A stretch of DNA of 41,093 nucleotides from JAVBQF01 sp031549195 (GTDB lineage Bacteria > Bacillota_I > Bacilli_A > RF39 > UBA660): positions 1 through 41,093 of the forward strand of contig JAVBQF010000044.1 in assembly GCA_031549195.1 (NCBI GenBank), written 5' to 3'. The stretch's first letter is position 1; every line of letters starts with the position of its first letter. The position numbers and the translations under genes were made by a program. Below the pieces are notes generated by a model. The model was not told the origin of the DNA. It did no database searches and saw only the letters and a program-made list of their open reading frames with translations. Of this stretch, positions 22,945 through 31,985 are shown one piece after another.

Positions 22945-24138
22945 TTAGAAGTTAAACATGATCCATTCTGGCTTGAATATTAATAGTATTCCAATAAGTA
23001 GCATTATAATACCACCAATTAAATGACTATACTTTGTATACTTAGTAGTAACTCCTGTTACTTGTAATGTTTTCATAGCTATTGCAAATACCATTATGTC
23101 ATCTAACAAGAAAAAGAAGATATAAATAAGTAAGTAAATACTTGAATCAAGTGTGGATAATTCATTTAATGCTAGTATTTGAGTAAATAAGAGTGGAAGA
23201 CCTGCTGAACATGCTAATTCAACTAAATTAACAGATATTGCAAGAGCCACAACCCCTAATAATGCCACTATAAAACTCTTTTCGTTTGTAAACAGCTTAA
23301 TTTTGTTGATAATCTTTTTTCTCTTATTATCATTAACGACTTCACAGCCATTTTCCTTCTTTCTTTCGATATTGTAATTTCTTATATTGAATACGGCTGC
23401 TCCTAAAGCAAATAACCCTATACCAATTCTAATCCAATTAATACTTGAGATTGATACAACTATGTTTAGCCAAGCAACCATAAACAGCAAATAAACTGCG
23501 CCTGATGTCAATATAAAAGATAACCCTAAAGTCCACATTCTTTTTTTATCTTTCATATTAAGAAGCATTGTTATTAAAAATATTAATATCCACATAGCAC
23601 AAGGATTAAATCCATCAACTAAGCCAATAACTGTCGCAATAATTGGAAGTGACGCACTTTTTGGATCAATTTTACCAAGAAACGGAATATCAACAGTATC
23701 ATCTATGACTACTTTGTTTTCTTCTTTAAATTCATCAAATTCCTCTTTAGTAATATTATCATTTAATATCTCAGTTACATAATCTACATATTCATTTTCT
23801 CTATAATAATTAACCAAGTTTTCTATTTCTAATTTAGTAGTGTCATTAAATCCAACTCTATATTCACTACCAATAACAGTAAATGGTACATATTTACTAT
23901 CTCCAATAACTGATTGAACCTTTTTCAGCATATTCCAATTATCTAAATTAGATGTTATCTCATACATATGAAGTTTTACATCATCATTTTCTTCTATGTA
24001 GGATTCAAGATAATTTATTTCCTCTTTGCAATGAGGACAAGTCTTGGAATGGAATAAATATATATCAATTGTTTTAGCAAGTGCATTACTTGGTATTAGC
24101 AATAATACAAATGCTACTAATATAATTAACTTCTTCAC
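22945..24138 (-). CDS. thioredoxin-fold/DsbD (CcdA)-like fusion, thiol transport
   Basis: A 397-residue membrane protein. A signal-like helix (1-21) is followed by an extracytoplasmic thioredoxin/glutaredoxin fold with CPHC (Cys34, Cys37; cis-Pro in YVPFTV). Residues about 160-395 form about six membrane helices with two lone conserved cysteines, Cys180 in GFNPCAMW and Cys310 in ELACSAGLP, the pair that shuttles electrons in the CcdA/DsbD family. It probably carries reducing equivalents from a cytoplasmic thioredoxin to its own outward domain. Its start overlaps the stop of the small thioredoxin gene by four bases, so the two are coupled; that thioredoxin is the natural donor. Confidence 0.88.
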   Translation of the reverse strand: MKKLIILVAFVLLLIPSNALAKTIDIYLFHSKTCPHCKEEINYLESYIEENDDVKLHMYEITSNLDNWNMLKKVQSVIGDSKYVPFTVIGSEYRVGFNDTTKLEIENLVNYYRENEYVDYVTEILNDNITKEEFDEFKEENKVVIDDTVDIPFLGKIDPKSASLPIIATVIGLVDGFNPCAMWILIFLITMLLNMKDKKRMWTLGLSFILTSGAVYLLFMVAWLNIVVSISSINWIRIGIGLFALGAAVFNIRNYNIERKKENGCEVVNDNKRKKIINKIKLFTNEKSFIVALLGVVALAISVNLVELACSAGLPLLFTQILALNELSTLDSSIYLLIYIFFFLLDDIMVFAIAMKTLQVTGVTTKYTKYSHLIGGIIMLLIGILLIFKPEWIMFNF

Positions 24139-24404
24139 TTTTCACCTATTGTACTTTCTATTACTTTAATTATTTCCTCTTCTTTTTTTTCACCATTTAA
24201 TCTTGATACTTCCTTATCACCTTTAAAAAATATTGTAACTGGTAAAATACTTCCAACATTGTATTTTTCAACCATATCTTCATCCATGTCATAATCATAA
24301 TTTATATATTCTATATCCTTATAATTAGACTCTATCTTAGTCCATATCTTTTTCATTACTAAACAAGCTGGACACCATATCGCATTTATTTTAATAATCT
24401 TCAT
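24135..24404 (-). CDS. small thioredoxin-like protein
   Basis: An 89-residue cytoplasmic thioredoxin fold with active site WCPAC (Cys11, Cys14) and cis-Pro in SILPVTIFF. It is shorter than ordinary thioredoxin (about 105). It sits four bases after the cysteine desulfurase gene and overlaps the CcdA-like gene, so it is likely the electron donor between cytoplasm and the membrane protein. ATG 24404 follows GAGGTG. Confidence 0.9.
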   Translation of the reverse strand: MKIIKINAIWCPACLVMKKIWTKIESNYKDIEYINYDYDMDEDMVEKYNVGSILPVTIFFKGDKEVSRLNGEKKEEEIIKVIESTIGEK

Positions 24405-24407
24405 AAT

Positions 24408-25535
24408 TCACCTCAAATTAGTAAGTTTATTGTAACACTTATCAAATGCTTCTAAGAACTTATTTATCTCTTCTTTAGTAGTTAGATGAGATAAACTTAT
24501 TCTAAGACTTGATTCTGCCCTTTCTTCACTGTTAGTAAGCGCATAAACAGCACCTGACCTTGAACTTTCACTTGAACAAGCCGTTTGTGTTGAAATGTAT
24601 ATCTCGTATTGTTCTAATGAATGCATCATAGTTTCAGGTTTAACCCCTACAATACTAAAGTTTAATATATGTGGAATACAATTATTATTACTATTTATAA
24701 AGACTTTATCATAACTAGATAATTTTTCTTTTAATAATACATTTAATTCTTTTATGTATTTATAATTATCCTCTATATTAGTAATCGCTAACCTTAACGC
24801 TTTGGAAATAGATGCGATTAGCGCTACTGCTGGTGTACCACTTCTAAATGCAGTTGTGCTCTTACCTCCATGAATAATTGGTTCAATTGATATACCTTCT
24901 TTTTTTATTAGTGTTCCAATTCCCTTTAAGCCATAAAACTTATGTGCAGAAAAGCTAGCCAAATCAACATTTTTTAAATTAATATTAACTTTTCCAACAC
25001 TTTGTGTCATATCAATATGGAAAAAACATTTTGGATGTTCTTTAATTATTTTCCCGATGGTATCTATATCTTGTAATATTCCAATTTCACTATTTACTGA
25101 CGCAATTGAAACTAGTATCGTATCATCACTAAGCAATTCCTTTAAATGATTTAAATCTACTAATCCATTAGAATCTGTATTAACAAAGTCCACAGTAAAT
25201 CCAATATTTTCTAAATAACTTAATGGTCCATAAATAGAAGAATGCTCGAATCTAGTAGTTATTATATGCTTACCCCTATTTTGATATTTTAAAGCAATTC
25301 CTTTTATAGCAAGATTATTTGACTCACTTGAACCACTTGTATATATAATTTCTTTTTCTAGCACCCCTAAAATAGCACTAATTTGTTTTGTTGATGCTTT
25401 TATTAAGTCATTTGATTTTACACCTAAACTATGCATTGAATTAGGATTACCAATATATTCAGTACATACTTTACTAAAAGTATTTAAAACTTCAGTATTC
25501 ACTGGCGTTGTAGCAGAATAATCTAAATAAACCAT
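24408..25535 (-). CDS. cysteine desulfurase (NifS/IscS-like)
   Basis: A 375-residue PLP-dependent class V aminotransferase-fold enzyme that takes sulfur from cysteine as an enzyme persulfide. Seen: opening YLDYSATTPVN, His98 in RFEHSS, PLP lysine Lys199 in SAHKFYG, and persulfide Cys320 in STQTACSSESS. The short active-site loop fits the NifS/IscS group I. In many Firmicutes such genes pair with thiI or mnmA; here the partners are thioredoxin and a CcdA-like protein. ATG 25535 follows GGTG and an extended -10 promoter. Confidence 0.93.
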   Translation of the reverse strand: MVYLDYSATTPVNTEVLNTFSKVCTEYIGNPNSMHSLGVKSNDLIKASTKQISAILGVLEKEIIYTSGSSESNNLAIKGIALKYQNRGKHIITTRFEHSSIYGPLSYLENIGFTVDFVNTDSNGLVDLNHLKELLSDDTILVSIASVNSEIGILQDIDTIGKIIKEHPKCFFHIDMTQSVGKVNINLKNVDLASFSAHKFYGLKGIGTLIKKEGISIEPIIHGGKSTTAFRSGTPAVALIASISKALRLAITNIEDNYKYIKELNVLLKEKLSSYDKVFINSNNNCIPHILNFSIVGVKPETMMHSLEQYEIYISTQTACSSESSRSGAVYALTNSEERAESSLRISLSHLTTKEEINKFLEAFDKCYNKLTNLR

Positions 25536-25550
25536 ATAATCACCATAACA

Positions 25551-25556
25551 ATTATA
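25551..25556 (-). promoter_or_regulatory. extended -10 promoter of the desulfurase operon
   Basis: Minus-strand TGTTATAAT (TATAAT at 25551-25556), no clear -35; the upstream sequence is a T/C-rich run. About 16 bases before the start codon. Confidence 0.45.
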
Positions 25557-25605
25557 ACATTTTTTTTAAAAGAAAAGAAAGAAAAAATTCTCTCTTACCA
25601 TTATA

Positions 25606-26901
25606 TTATTGCATTATATTTTCTTTCCAATGCGCTTTTTTACCTTCATATACTTTGTATGCCGAAGTATCGACGCCTGACTTATATCCCCAATTTTTAT
25701 CAATTGCAGCATTAATATCTAGCGTATAAAGTGTTTGACTTTTTTCAAGATAGTATAAATTAGGACATGATGCAAAAGCATCTTTACCATGCAAATCTTT
25801 TTTTAAATGACTATCTACATTTATTGATCCTTCAATAAATTTAACATTACTATTTCCTTCCTTACTTATCCAAATTTCGAAAGAATTATATACGCAATAG
25901 GAATAACCATTTTGTGAAACACCATTATCACCACCATCAGTTGATCCTGTATCTTCATCTTTCTTTCCGCCAGTACCAGTGGTTTTTCCACTACCATCAC
26001 CACTCCAGTAGTCACCACCATCACCACTATCAGTACCAGTAGCATCTCTGCATAATGGATCCTTACTACTCACTAAGAAATTTTGAACACCATCTAACCC
26101 TAATATTATCCTAACTATTGTTGGCGCTAAGAATAATGCTAATGTAGCTATTACTCTTTTCAGCACCTTTCCTGATGCTTTAGCTAATTCTTTTTCATCT
26201 TGTGCCATTACTGCTTTTCCCATATCAGCAGCGGTTAAGATGATTAACGCTACTGGGCCTAATATTTGAACATACATCAGCAACTCATCTACCAGATTTA
26301 TAGCCTCTGTTGAAAAGATTCCATTACAACTAACCTCAACATTTTCACCATCAAATATATTGTTTATATCCGGTTTATCTGTACTAGTACCAACATCTGC
26401 ACCAGTACTTGATTCATCGCTAGCAGGATTATTGTTTTTCGCTGAACCACCTACCGTTTTAACGTCACCTTCAGCAGTATGGCCAACTGTCTTTAATATA
26501 CCAGCCAATGTATCTGTACAATTTTTACCTGTTTCCTGGAAAGCTGCATCCATTCCTGTAGAAGTTTTAACATAACATAAGGTTGGACATTTTGTTATTT
26601 TCCCTTTTTCAATTGTAAAAAGTTTTTCTACTGCACCAGCGCTAACAGCCCAATAATGAAATTCATTGGCTCCAGCATCAATGTGTTGTCCACTGTTTTT
26701 ATTTAAAGTTTGATGTGTAGAAACTTGAAAAATTGATTTCTCACTATTTTTTAGTGTCGGAGCAGCTTGTAATTCATAATCACCTGCTGAATATGAACAA
26801 TATGTAGTTTTAGCAGTATCAAATACTGCATATGCCTGTTTTGGCATTAGTAATACTGCAAATATAAAAGCTATTATTATTTTTTTATTTTGATTAAACA
26901 T
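25606..26901 (-). CDS. VirB2/TrbC-like membrane protein with large exported domains
   Basis: A 431-residue exported protein. Signal peptide 1-25 (MPKQAYAV end). An N-terminal exported domain contains five cysteines (35, 105, 109, 128, 192). Two membrane helices at about 208-230 and 247-270 are joined by a short charged loop (MGKAVMAQDEKELAKASGKV), the arrangement of VirB2/TrbC pilin-like proteins. A Gly/Ser/Asp/Thr-rich linker (about 286-330) leads to a C-terminal exported domain with more cysteines. No other type IV secretion gene is in the window. It lies 41 bases after rpe and may be expressed from that operon. Function unknown. Confidence 0.7.
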   Translation of the reverse strand: MFNQNKKIIIAFIFAVLLMPKQAYAVFDTAKTTYCSYSAGDYELQAAPTLKNSEKSIFQVSTHQTLNKNSGQHIDAGANEFHYWAVSAGAVEKLFTIEKGKITKCPTLCYVKTSTGMDAAFQETGKNCTDTLAGILKTVGHTAEGDVKTVGGSAKNNNPASDESSTGADVGTSTDKPDINNIFDGENVEVSCNGIFSTEAINLVDELLMYVQILGPVALIILTAADMGKAVMAQDEKELAKASGKVLKRVIATLALFLAPTIVRIILGLDGVQNFLVSSKDPLCRDATGTDSGDGGDYWSGDGSGKTTGTGGKKDEDTGSTDGGDNGVSQNGYSYCVYNSFEIWISKEGNSNVKFIEGSINVDSHLKKDLHGKDAFASCPNLYYLEKSQTLYTLDINAAIDKNWGYKSGVDTSAYKVYEGKKAHWKENIMQ

Positions 26902-26941
26902 TTGTATTCCTCCTAATTATGGACATTATTCATCATCAAAT

Positions 26942-27574
26942 TTATCTTAAATCTTCTATTCTTTCCTCGATATTTTCACCCTTTAAGACATAACTTTCAC
27001 TAATTATTATATCTATAAAGCCTAAATCTTTAGCAACTTCTCCATTTATGCCGCCATCCATACTTAGCTTTATGTCTCTTTTTGATGCTAATAGTTTTCT
27101 TTTTATATTAATTGCTCTATCAACGCAATCATCAATAAACGCTTGACCACTAAATCCTGCTTCAACACTCATAACAATTATTAAGTCTACTTTATCTAAG
27201 TATTGATCTAATAGATTAACATCTGTTTTAGGATTTATAGCTAGTCCACATTTAATACCATAGCTTTTAATTTTATCAAGTAGTTTATTAATGTCTTGCT
27301 TTATTTCAACTTGTATAGTTATATATTCAGTATTTAAACTAGCATAATCTTCAATCAACTTAATTGGATCACTCACCATTAGATGAACATCTAATCTTTT
27401 TTTATATTTACTAGATAATTTATCTAATATTTTGAAAGGCATTGCCTTATTACTTACAAATACTCCATCAGCAACATCAACATGTATATAATCTGCACTA
27501 GAGGAATTAATCCTCATTATTGCATTTTCTTTATCTTCTGATGCTAAAAAAGATACTGATACTTTCCTTTTCAT
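26942..27574 (-). CDS. rpe: ribulose-phosphate 3-epimerase
   Basis: A 210-residue TIM-barrel enzyme interconverting ribulose 5-phosphate and xylulose 5-phosphate. Metal ligands are in IHVDVADG (His, Asp), DVHLMV (His) and SMDGGIN (Asp); the phosphate and loop motif is SVEAGFSGQAF. The N-terminus reads VSVSFLASED rather than the usual APSILSAD, slightly divergent but with the Ser kept. It follows rsgA as in Bacillus. Confidence 0.93.
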   Translation of the reverse strand: MKRKVSVSFLASEDKENAIMRINSSSADYIHVDVADGVFVSNKAMPFKILDKLSSKYKKRLDVHLMVSDPIKLIEDYASLNTEYITIQVEIKQDINKLLDKIKSYGIKCGLAINPKTDVNLLDQYLDKVDLIIVMSVEAGFSGQAFIDDCVDRAINIKRKLLASKRDIKLSMDGGINGEVAKDLGFIDIIISESYVLKGENIEERIEDLR

Positions 27575-27581
27575 AATACAC

Positions 27582-28409
27582 CTACTTCTTTTCTATAAAC
27601 TTCTTATAGTTTTCATATCTAGATAATAAAATATTACCATCATTAACTGCATCTTTTACCCTACAATCGCCCTCATTTAAGTGCATACAGTCTCTAAACG
27701 GACAACTGTATTCATTAAATTCAACAAAACAATCTCTTATATCACTATTCTTCATGTCTTTTAAATCAATTAGCGAAAAACCTGGTGTATCTACAACATG
27801 ACCATCAAACAATTCTATAAGCTCTACATGCCTAGTTGTATGTTTTCCTCTACCAAGAGCTTTAGAAATTTCACCAGTTTCAAGTTCTAACTTTGAATCT
27901 AGTCTATTTAATAAACTTGACTTCCCTGCACCTGTCTGTCCTGTAAGCACTGTTGTTTTATTTACAAATAGTCTTTTTATTGTGTCTATATCATCATTGT
28001 AAAAGACTTTATAGCCTAAGCTCTTATAATAGTCTATATATTTTAATAGTTCTATTCTCTCATCTTCTTTTAACAAATCATTTTTTGTTAAGCATATGAT
28101 AGGAGTTATCTTATTAAAAGTTAAAACAAGCAATAATTTATCAAGTAAATTTGTTGAAAAATCTGGTTCTTTTAAGCTAGTTACAATTATAGCTTGGTCA
28201 ACATTACTAACCATTGGTCTAATCAAACTATTCTTTCTTTTTTCTATAGATAATATATAATTATTAACATTATCTATTTCTACATAATCACCAACCACAG
28301 GTGTTATTTTATCATTTCTAAATTTACCACGAGAGTGGCAATCATAGGTAGTACCATTACAATTGACAGAATATAAATTACTTATTATTTTAACTATTTG
28401 CCCTCTCAT
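27582..28409 (-). CDS. rsgA: ribosome small-subunit GTPase RsgA
   Basis: A 275-residue circularly permuted GTPase for late 30S maturation. N-terminal OB fold (1-70), then LTKND (G4) before GQTGAGKSSLLN (G1) and DTPGF (G3), with TTRHVEL as switch I. A C-terminal zinc knuckle shows CPFRDCMHLNEGDC. Order prpC-prkC-rsgA-rpe matches Bacillus. ATG 28409 follows AAAGGAG. Confidence 0.96.
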   Translation of the reverse strand: MRGQIVKIISNLYSVNCNGTTYDCHSRGKFRNDKITPVVGDYVEIDNVNNYILSIEKRKNSLIRPMVSNVDQAIIVTSLKEPDFSTNLLDKLLLVLTFNKITPIICLTKNDLLKEDERIELLKYIDYYKSLGYKVFYNDDIDTIKRLFVNKTTVLTGQTGAGKSSLLNRLDSKLELETGEISKALGRGKHTTRHVELIELFDGHVVDTPGFSLIDLKDMKNSDIRDCFVEFNEYSCPFRDCMHLNEGDCRVKDAVNDGNILLSRYENYKKFIEKK

Positions 28410-28422
28410 AAAACTCCTTTAA

Positions 28423-30144
28423 TTATGGATTTTGTTCCTCTTCACCACCTGGTGTTAAAGGATCTGGTACTGGTATTCTTGTGACCTTAACTTTTAATGT
28501 CACACCATTTACAATTTTACCAGTTCTTGATTGATAAGTAACCGTTCCTTCTGCATAATCACTAGAATCAAAATATTCTATTTGTAGTGTTATTTGATAT
28601 TTATCACAAAATGTTTGTATATCTGATACACTCCATCCTTCACCAACAAAGTCTGGATATTCTTCATATACATCAGGTATATATAACGTAATTTTTGCTC
28701 CTTTAATAACCTTAGTACCTGGTATTAAATCTTGTTCAATTATTTTTTGTGGATCTATATCTTCAGTCTTTTCTACAGTTTTTTTCTCAATTGTTACTTT
28801 TAATCCATGAACCTTCTCTAATGTAGTTTGTATTTCTATATAATTTTTACCAACATAGTTTTCTATTTCATAGGTAGCAGTTCCAATAGATTCATATAAA
28901 GTTATCTCGGTTCCTTCTCTTCTGCTTCTTCCTGCAATTGGATCTGTCTTTACAACTAAGCCCTCTTCAAAATCTTCACTTGCAATCTTTTCGGTTTCAG
29001 AATTTACAGAAAAGCCTTTTTGAGTAAGTACAGCCTCAGCTTCTACAACACTCATACCAGAGACATCCGGTATTAGAATTGTTGGAGTAGTTTTAAATGT
29101 AGGAATTATAAATATAATTGTAGCTATTACACCTGCGGTCAGAAGAAAAACAATAGATAATATCCATATAAAAATATTAGTTTTCTTTGTATCTGACTCT
29201 TCTATTTTCTTAACAATTTCTCCTGTTTCACTTTCCTCATCTGGAACCTTCACAACTACATTTTTCTCATCAGGTTCATGTTCTGGATATTTATATGTAT
29301 ATTTAGTTTGATTAATTACATCTTCATTTAAGCAAACTTTTAAATCTTCGTTCATTTCTCTTACGTCATTATATCTATTCTTAGGATTCTTTGCAGTAGC
29401 CCTAAGAACAATGTTTTCAACACTCTGAGGAATACTCGGAACAGCTTCCTTTATACTAGGAAGTGGATCCCTCATATGTTTTAAAGCAATTTCAACTGCA
29501 CTCTCACCTTTAAAAGGCAGTGATCCAGTTAATAATTCATAAAATAATATTCCCATTGAATATATATCACATTTAATTGTAGAAGCTTTCCCACTTGCTT
29601 GTTCAGGTGGTAGATAATGTACACTTCCCATTACAGAGTTTGTTTGTGTAAGCTGTGCTGAATTAAGTGCCATTGCAATACCAAAGTCTGTAATCTTAAT
29701 AGCACCATCTTCTTGTATCATTATATTTTGTGGTTTTAAATCTCTATGTATTATGTAACTATCATGAGCATGAGCCATTCCATCAGTTACTTGAAGCATA
29801 ATATCAACAGCTTCTGATACTGTTAATTTTTCTCGTTTTTTAACAAGCTGCTTTAAAGTTTTACCTTCAATATACTCCATAACAATGAAATGATTCTCAT
29901 TATCTTCACCAACATCATACATCTCTACTATGTTTTTATGTGAAAGAGAAGACGCTGCTAGTGCTTCTCTTTGAAAACGCCTAATGAACTTCTCATCATT
30001 AGATAAATCTCCTCTTAATACTTTAATAGCTACTTTTCTATCTAAAATAATATCGTGTGCCAAATAGACATTTGCCATTCCGCCCTCACCAATACTCTTT
30101 ATAATCTCATATCTATCACTAATTTTTTGCCCCTTTGTTATCAC
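28423..30144 (-). CDS. prkC: PASTA-domain serine/threonine kinase
   Basis: A 573-residue Hanks-type kinase sensing wall fragments or lipid II. Kinase domain about 1-275: GEGGMANVY glycine loop, VAIKVL lysine, HRDLKPQN catalytic loop, ITDFGIA metal site. A juxtamembrane acidic segment leads to one membrane helix (about 325-348), then three PASTA repeats (about 355-555) and a Pro/Glu tail. The start is GTG 30144, eight bases after GGTG at the end of prpC. The adjacent phosphatase PrpC reverses its action. Confidence 0.96.
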   Translation of the reverse strand: MITKGQKISDRYEIIKSIGEGGMANVYLAHDIILDRKVAIKVLRGDLSNDEKFIRRFQREALAASSLSHKNIVEMYDVGEDNENHFIVMEYIEGKTLKQLVKKREKLTVSEAVDIMLQVTDGMAHAHDSYIIHRDLKPQNIMIQEDGAIKITDFGIAMALNSAQLTQTNSVMGSVHYLPPEQASGKASTIKCDIYSMGILFYELLTGSLPFKGESAVEIALKHMRDPLPSIKEAVPSIPQSVENIVLRATAKNPKNRYNDVREMNEDLKVCLNEDVINQTKYTYKYPEHEPDEKNVVVKVPDEESETGEIVKKIEESDTKKTNIFIWILSIVFLLTAGVIATIIFIIPTFKTTPTILIPDVSGMSVVEAEAVLTQKGFSVNSETEKIASEDFEEGLVVKTDPIAGRSRREGTEITLYESIGTATYEIENYVGKNYIEIQTTLEKVHGLKVTIEKKTVEKTEDIDPQKIIEQDLIPGTKVIKGAKITLYIPDVYEEYPDFVGEGWSVSDIQTFCDKYQITLQIEYFDSSDYAEGTVTYQSRTGKIVNGVTLKVKVTRIPVPDPLTPGGEEEQNP

Positions 30145-30147
30145 TAA

Positions 30148-30888
30148 TTAATCACCACTTTCTAAAAATTCCATATATGCTATAGAAATATTATCTGTTC
30201 CCCCACGATTATTACTCTTTCTAATTAACTTGATTACTTTATCTTCAATATCAAGTTCACTAAGCAATACTTTTTCTATTTGATCATTGTCAAGCATAGT
30301 TGTAAGTCCATCACTACACAAAAGAATTGAATCTATATTCATATCACAATCAAAAATATCTATCTCTATTGGATCATTAGCACCAAGGGCTTTCATCAAA
30401 ACATTCTTTTTAGGATGATCTTTAGCTTCTTCTTCTGTTAATTCCCCAGCCTTAAGTAGTAAATTTACTAATGTATGGTCATATGTAACCTTATGTAATT
30501 TATCATCTTTTACTACAAAGCCAGATGAATCACCAATATTACCAAATAATATATAATCACTTGTTACTAGCGCTACTACTAAAGTTGTCCCCATTCCCTT
30601 ACTCTCTGGATTCTTTTCTACATGTGCAAAAATAAGTTCATTTATCTCATTAACTATTTCTCTTAACCAATTAACAGCTTTAACTTTCTCCATATTACAA
30701 AAGGACTCATTAAAACATTTACTCAAATGGCTTATTGTTATAGCAGAAGCGACTTCACCAGCGGAATGCCCACCCATACCATCAGCAACAGCCATCAAAT
30801 AATCTCCGCTTTGATTCTTTATTATTATGACACTATCTTCATTGTGACTTCTAATCTTACCCGCATCTGTTAAATAGAATGATTTCAT
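30148..30888 (-). CDS. prpC: PP2C-type protein phosphatase
   Basis: A 246-residue metal-dependent Ser/Thr phosphatase, partner of PrkC. Motifs: SHNEDS, VADGMGGHSAGEVAS, GNIGDSSGFV, LCSDGLTTML and GGTDNIS, which provide the acidic metal ligands. ATG 30888 overlaps the rlmN stop as ATGA and is preceded by AAGGAGG located in the rlmN coding end; the longer frame to 30921 would begin inside rlmN without a site. Confidence 0.96.
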   Translation of the reverse strand: MKSFYLTDAGKIRSHNEDSVIIIKNQSGDYLMAVADGMGGHSAGEVASAITISHLSKCFNESFCNMEKVKAVNWLREIVNEINELIFAHVEKNPESKGMGTTLVVALVTSDYILFGNIGDSSGFVVKDDKLHKVTYDHTLVNLLLKAGELTEEEAKDHPKKNVLMKALGANDPIEIDIFDCDMNIDSILLCSDGLTTMLDNDQIEKVLLSELDIEDKVIKLIRKSNNRGGTDNISIAYMEFLESGD

Positions 30889-31907
30889 AAAGCCTCCTTC
30901 TTGCTTCGTAATTGTCCACACGCAGCTGTTATGTTACTACCAAATTCTTTCCTAATTGTTACATTCATATTATTTTTTTTAATTATATCATAAAATGCTA
31001 AAATATTCTCTTTTTTACTTCTTCTAAAATCTTTATTATTAGTTTCATTATAAGGTATTAAGTTAATATAACAATTTATACCCTTAAGTAACTTACATAA
31101 TTCCTGAGCATCTATAATTTTATCATTAATACCATCAATCATTACATATTCAAAAGTCACTCTTCTATTAGTTTTACTAATATACTTTTTTATTTCATCT
31201 ATTAATTTATTTATAGGATAAACTTTATTAATAGGCATTAATCTGTTCCTCAATTCATCATTTGAAGCATGTAGACTAATAGCTAAATTAACTTGATATG
31301 GGAATTCACTAAATTCTTTTATTTTTGGTATTATTCCTGATGTAGATACTGTTATATGTCTACTACCTATATTTATACCCTTTGGGTGATTAATTATTTT
31401 TATAAAGTTCGTGAAATTCAAATAATTATCAAAAGGTTCTCCTATTCCCATTATTACAATATGAGTAATCCTTTCATTTATGTCCTTCTCTATCTCCATT
31501 ATTTGTAAAAGCATTTCAGATGGCGTTAAGTCTCTTACTTTCTTTAATCTTCCACTTTCACAAAATACACAACCAATATTGCAACCAACTTGAGAAGAGA
31601 TACATACAGAAAGCCCATAATCATGCCTCATTAAAACACTCTCTACTCTTTGTCCATCGTTCAATTCAAACAAATATTTATTAACTGATTCTGATTTCTC
31701 TACCTTTATTAATCCTATTGATTTTATTGTAAAATCTTTCACTAAATTATCAAGTAACTCCTTTTTTAAGTTGGTCATACATTGAAAAGAATTAACTCTT
31801 TTCTGATAAAGCCACTCATATATTTGAATTGCTTTAAATTTCTTTTCACCAATACCAGTTAAATATTTTTCCAACTCTTCAATATTGAGATCATATATAC
31901 TTATCAT
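30885..31907 (-). CDS. rlmN: 23S rRNA (adenine-2503-C2) methyltransferase RlmN
   Basis: A 340-residue radical SAM enzyme that methylates A2503 of 23S rRNA and A37 of some tRNAs. The cluster motif is CNIGCVFC (C-x3-C-x2-C), followed by ESGRLKKVRDLT. The second methyl-carrier cysteine is in ITAACGQLR. The RDLTPSEM phrase fits RlmN of low-GC Firmicutes; Cfr resistance enzymes are not indicated. It begins the signalling/ribosome operon. Confidence 0.95.
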   Translation of the reverse strand: MISIYDLNIEELEKYLTGIGEKKFKAIQIYEWLYQKRVNSFQCMTNLKKELLDNLVKDFTIKSIGLIKVEKSESVNKYLFELNDGQRVESVLMRHDYGLSVCISSQVGCNIGCVFCESGRLKKVRDLTPSEMLLQIMEIEKDINERITHIVIMGIGEPFDNYLNFTNFIKIINHPKGINIGSRHITVSTSGIIPKIKEFSEFPYQVNLAISLHASNDELRNRLMPINKVYPINKLIDEIKKYISKTNRRVTFEYVMIDGINDKIIDAQELCKLLKGINCYINLIPYNETNNKDFRRSKKENILAFYDIIKKNNMNVTIRKEFGSNITAACGQLRSKKEAL

Positions 31908-31930
31908 AACTCACATCCATTAATATCTTT

Positions 31931-31936
31931 ATTATA
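31931..31936 (-). promoter_or_regulatory. extended -10 promoter of the rlmN operon
   Basis: Minus-strand TGATATAAT (TATAAT at 31931-31936), about 24 bases before the rlmN start, with no clear -35. Confidence 0.45.
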
Positions 31937-31956
31937 TCAAGACTCTCTATTTTATT

Positions 31957-31985
31957 AAAGAAAAGATATGTAAACTTTACACATC
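31957..31985 (-). terminator. intrinsic terminator of the proS operon
   Basis: Minus-strand stem GATGTGTA/TACATATC (8 bp, one G-T, 31965-31985) with a 5-nt loop, followed by TTTTCTTT. The hairpin starts at the stop codon of the transglutaminase-like gene. Confidence 0.65.

Noticed and set aside
25557..25605. Purine/pyrimidine-rich run after the VirB2-like gene as a terminator
   Set aside because: AAGAGAGAA and TTTCTTTCTT pair only with mismatches; no stable stem is convincing.
30885..31907. Cfr-type antibiotic resistance methylase
   Set aside because: The ESGRLKKVRDLT context and place in the prpC-prkC operon fit housekeeping RlmN; no resistance genes are nearby.
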